NCBI RefSeq assembly: GCF_000186865.1
Contig: NW_008705563.1
Location: 891,070 to 955,069, forward strand
DNA: 64,000 nucleotides
Source: Aureococcus anophagefferens
Lineage: Eukaryota > Sar > Pelagophyceae > Pelagomonadales > Pelagomonadaceae
Reading direction: 5' to 3'
Each line of letters begins with the position of its first letter. The stretch's first letter is position 1. A program made the translations under genes and the position numbers. This document shows positions 61,011-64,000 of this stretch, one piece after another. Under the pieces are notes generated by a model, which was not told the DNA's origin, ran no database searches, and was given only the letters and a program-made list of their open reading frames with translations.

Positions 61011-61268
61011 GGTTTAATGAAAACTTTCAACGCGAAGCGTCAGGCGCGGAGGCAATGCACCAAAAAATTTTATTGCCTGGTGTTTTCACGCTCGCGTCGA
61101 CTACCAGGCATACCGGCGGTCAACCCCCTCGGGCGCGGCGTCGAACACGCTTCGAGCTCGATTCCTCCTCCTCGAGAACTCCAGCGAAGGTCTTCACCTG
61201 CCGAGGAAGGTCAACGCGTGAAGCTCGCCGCCGCCCCCTGAGCACCGAGACAACAACAGTCTTCGACC

Positions 61269-63211
61269 ATGTCCCGCGAGAATGGTGCCCCCCCGAGCGC
61301 CGCCCTCACGTTCCACGAACTCTCATTTACGGTTAAGGACCGCAAATCGAAGAAGCCCAAGCTCTTGCTCGACGCCGTGAGCGGCACGGCGGAGCCCGGC
61401 CACACGCTCGCGATCCTCGGCCCGTCGGGCGCGGGCAAGACGACGCTCATGAACGTGCTCACGCTCCGCGCGTCCGGCGGCGACGCGTCCGGGTCGACGC
61501 GCCTCGGCGGCAAGCCGCTGACGCACTCGTTGTTCCGCAAGACGTGCTTCACCGTGGGCCAGCGCGACGAGCTCTGGCCGACGCTGACGCCGCGCGAGCA
61601 GCTCTGCTTCGCGCGGCGCCTCGCCGTCGCCGCGGGCGCCGAGGTCGAGGAGGGCCGCGTGGACGAGATATTGAAGCGCATGGGCCTCGAGTCGTGCGCG
61701 GACACGCGCGTGGGCCACGAGATGCTGCCCGGCGGCGGCCTCAGCGGCGGCCAGAAGCGGCGCCTCTCGCTCGCGCTCGCGCTCCTGAAGCGCGCCATCT
61801 GCATGTTCCTCGACGAGCCGACGTCGGGCCTCGACGCGGCGTCTGTGGTTTTCGAGAGACCGCAAAAACGATGGAACTCGTCACTTCGGTAGGCCTCGAC
61901 GCCGCGGCGGCGCTGAACACGATGACCTTCATCGGCGAGCTCGCCAAGCAGGAGCGGCTCATCGCCGTGTGCACGATCCACCAGCCGTCGACGGCCATCT
62001 ACCTCGCCTTCGACGGCGTCATGCTCCTGAGCGAGGGCCGCGTGGCCTACCGCGGCGCCGCGGCCGCGGCCGTGGATTATTTCGCGTCGCGGGGCCGCAA
62101 GATGCCCGAGCTCACGAACCCGGCGGACTTCCTGCTGGACCTCGTGAACGCGGATTTCGCGGATAAAAGTGAAGTCGACGAGCTCCTCGACGCGTGGGCG
62201 GACTCGCGGGAGAAGCGCGACTCGGAGTCGGATCTGGCGGCCCTGGGCGCCGAGGCGGACCTCGACGGCGACGGCGCGCGGCCCAACGTCGCGAACCAGC
62301 TCGCGCCGCTCCTGCGGCGCCAGGCGCTCCTCCTCTCGCGGGACCCGCTCGTGCTCTTCGCGCGCGCGCTCTGCTTCATGCTCGGCAACGCGTACTTCGC
62401 GGTCGTCTACATCAAGACGCGCGAGCGGCACCAGGACCAGGTGCTCAACAAGATGTGGCTCCATGTTTGGTTCACGGCCGTGCCGTCGCAGATCACGTGC
62501 CTCCTCGTCTTCGCGCTGAACTTCGAGGGCCGCCTCGTGCGCACGGAGGTGCAGAACGGCCTCGTGTCGCCCGCGGCGTACCTCGTGGCGCGGTCCGTGC
62601 TCGAGCTGCCCCTCGTCGTCTTCCTCGCGCTCGCGGCCGTGGGCGTCCCCGCCTACGCCATCGCCAACTGGCAGGCGTCGCGCTTCGCGACGACGGTCCT
62701 CTGCTGGATGGCGCAGCAGTACTGCTGGGACGCCTTCGCGACGGCGCTCGCCGTCGCCTTCGACAACCCCCTGATCGGCGCGGCGCAGTACATCGGCTGC
62801 TGGTTCTCCGCGTTCCTCTACGGCGGCTTCCTCATCCCCGTGAAGGACATCGTCTGGCCGCTGCGCGCGCTCCACTGGATCTTCCCCCTGGGCTACGCGA
62901 TCCGCTCCATCACCTTCTCCGAGTTCGTCGACGGCACCTGGGACGCCTGCGACAAGTACGACGAGGGCAGCGACTTCTGCTACTGCCAGGGCGAGGACCC
63001 GTCGAAATCCTGCTCCGGCCGCGTCGTCCTCGACAGCCTCGAGATCATCTACCCGCTCTTCTCCTCGAAGAACACGATCCTGCTCGACGTGATCTGCTGC
63101 CTCGCGCTCGCGGTGGGCGCCAAGTTGTTCGCGTGCGTCGCGTTCGTCAAGTCGACGCAGGGCTCCCCGCCGCCCAAGGCCGCCGCCGCCGCCGCGCCCG
63201 AGAAGGCCTAG
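61269..63211 (+). CDS. ABCG-type half transporter
   Basis: Exons are 61269-61827 and 61893-63211 (625 residues). The nucleotide-binding domain has Walker A GPSGAGKTT, signature LSGGQKRR, Walker B CMFLDEPTSGLD and the H-loop CTIHQPS. Six membrane helices follow (LFARALCFMLGNAYFAVVYI, SQITCLLVFALNF, VFLALAAVGVPAYAI, YIGCWFSAFLYGGFLIP, and a final ILLDVICCLALAVGAKLFA). NBD-before-TMD order and length fit the White/ABCG family of half transporters that dimerise to export lipids, pigments or toxins. The 65-base intron has a GC donor and interrupts the Walker B/D-loop (TSGLDAAAALN after splicing). Substrate unknown. Confidence 0.9.
61828..61892 (+). other. GC-AG intron with 8-base direct repeats, possible introner relic
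   Basis: The intron starts GCCTCGAC (61828-61835), and the following exon starts with the same GCCTCGAC (61893-61900). This is the structure seen at every introner in the window, but the intron is only 65 bases and shows no family A or B sequence. Removal restores G|GC CTC GAC in phase. Confidence 0.75.
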
Positions 63212-63342
63212 GCGCGCCTCGCCCGCCAAGTGTCCAGCCCGCCTGTCCAGCCCCGAAGAAATGAGTTCGCACCCCGCCGCCCAAGGCCGCCGCCGCCGCG
63301 CCCAGGCCTCGACGCGCCTCGCCCGTCGTCCGCCGCCAAGTG
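63171..63342 (+). repeat. Local duplication of the ABCG 3' end
   Basis: About 58 bases covering the last codons and start of the 3' region (63171-63228: CCGCCCAAGGCCGCC to CCAAGTGTCCAGC) reappear at about 63275-63342 with small differences. The spacer holds a third partial CTGTCCAGCCC. The rest of the 284-base gap to the next gene shows nothing further. Confidence 0.8.
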
Positions 63343-63495
63343 TCCAGCCCCGTTCGAAGATATCCCCGCAGTCCCCCACCCTCGACCCTTAAGCTATAGT
63401 GACTACAAGGCGCCTGCGGCCAGGTCTGACTCGGAGGACAGCTTCAGGCTATGCCGCGAGACCGGGGCGTCAGAGAAAAGGACCTTAGCTTCGCC

Positions 63496-64000
63496 TCAGA
63501 ACTTCTTCTGGCGGAAGCCCGCGTCCTTGGCGAACTTCTTGAGGCGCTTGGGCGCCTTCTTGGCGAACTCGCCCTTGCCGTGCTTCTTCTGCCACGCGCG
63601 GCGCGACGACGTCGACTCGTTCTTGTCGAGCTCCGGGTCGCCCGAGTCGAAGACGCGCGGCGGCTCCTTGGCGTCGAGGCCCGACGCGTCGAAGGACTGG
63701 AGGGGGTCGTTGTCCGTGCGGCGCGTCTCGTCGGCGCCGTCGCCGCGCTGGCGCTTCGCCCCGGACCGCTTCTCGGAGCGCTTCTTGCGCTTGAAGGACT
63801 GCTTCGGCTTCGCGCCCGCGGCGGCGAGGGCCTTGGGCACGAGGTAACTCGGCACGGTCTTGATCGTCGCCGCGAGGAGGTCCCGGCGCACGTGGTGCTC
63901 GGCCTTGGTCTGCTGGAGCACAGCGAGGTCGTCGGGGTTGTCGGAGAAGTGGGCCTTGAGCGCCTCGCTGTCGAGCATCTCCTTCCGGAGCTCGGCCGCG
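63496..64000 (-). CDS. DDX56: DDX56/Dbp9-type DEAD-box helicase C-terminus, 5' partial
   Basis: The frame is open to the right edge (about 168 codons), reading ELRKEMLDSEALKAHFSDNP, then LAVLQQTKAEHH, then IKTVPSYLVPKALA. The last corresponds to the conserved DDX56/Dbp9 block (hxHVPxYLVPxAL), and the SEALKAHF-x-DNP block is also diagnostic. The tail is strongly basic (QSFKRKKRSEKRSG, KRLKKFAKDAGFRQKKF), as expected for a nucleolar ribosome-biogenesis helicase of the large-subunit pathway. The DEAD-box core lies outside the window. The ATG at 63978 is internal, not the start. It is convergent with the ABCG gene. Confidence 0.75.
   Translation of the reverse strand, partial: AAELRKEMLDSEALKAHFSDNPDDLAVLQQTKAEHHVRRDLLAATIKTVPSYLVPKALAAAGAKPKQSFKRKKRSEKRSGAKRQRGDGADETRRTDNDPLQSFDASGLDAKEPPRVFDSGDPELDKNESTSSRRAWQKKHGKGEFAKKAPKRLKKFAKDAGFRQKKF

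Noticed and set aside
1..64000. CRISPR arrays, tRNA or rRNA genes, bacterial operons, telomere repeats
   Set aside because: No regularly spaced repeats, cloverleaf sequences or rRNA motifs were recognised by eye. A covariance-model scan would be needed to exclude small RNAs.

Overview
The window is high-GC nuclear DNA from a unicellular eukaryote, most likely a pelagophyte alga of the Aureococcus type. This is an inference. It rests on about 30 gene models packed on alternating strands, convergent stops as little as 3 bases apart, FG-GAP proteins with Pro/Thr-rich linkers, a plastid-style leader on one gene, and above all nine insertions that look exactly like introner elements (intron-generating DNA transposons described from Aureococcus and Micromonas). 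Each insertion has near-perfect terminal inverted repeats, an 8-base target duplication, and removal at an AG in the terminal repeat that restores the host reading frame.

Layout. 1-6.2 kb: leucine-rich-repeat gene (cut by the left edge), a membrane protein with two introners, a tandem-repeat protein and a RING-finger protein. 6.4-14.1 kb: a TET-associated-glycosyltransferase-like protein, a DOPA-dioxygenase-like protein, a fused bisphosphate-nucleotidase/kinase-like protein, a thioredoxin-fold protein and a methyltransferase. 14.1-24.4 kb: a giant sulfotransferase-glycosyltransferase fusion, an OPA3-like protein, a putative nuclear DNA-binding-like protein, a 2-hydroxyacid dehydrogenase and a TPR protein. 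24.6-36.2 kb: an ankyrin-SAM-U-box membrane protein, then a very large secreted or surface FG-GAP repeat gene broken by a 50-N assembly gap. 36.3-41.9 kb: nicolin-1-like, CS-domain, helical and two ankyrin proteins. 42-56.4 kb: one axonemal dynein heavy chain of about 4,655 residues. 56.7-64 kb: a Gal3ST-like sulfotransferase, a MYND/SEC-C protein, a GH105/88-like hydrolase, an ABCG half transporter and the C-terminus of a DDX56/Dbp9-type helicase.

Shared themes are modest. Dynein heavy chain and nicolin-1 point to a flagellum or flagellated stage. The two sulfotransferases, the glycosyltransferase, the glycoside hydrolase and the FG-GAP protein point to cell-surface polysaccharide and adhesion work. 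No operons, tRNA, rRNA or CRISPR arrays were seen. Gene models were built by hand from frames and splice logic, without transcript data. Starts were moved to the first plausible ATG where the longest open frame began with GTG or TTG.
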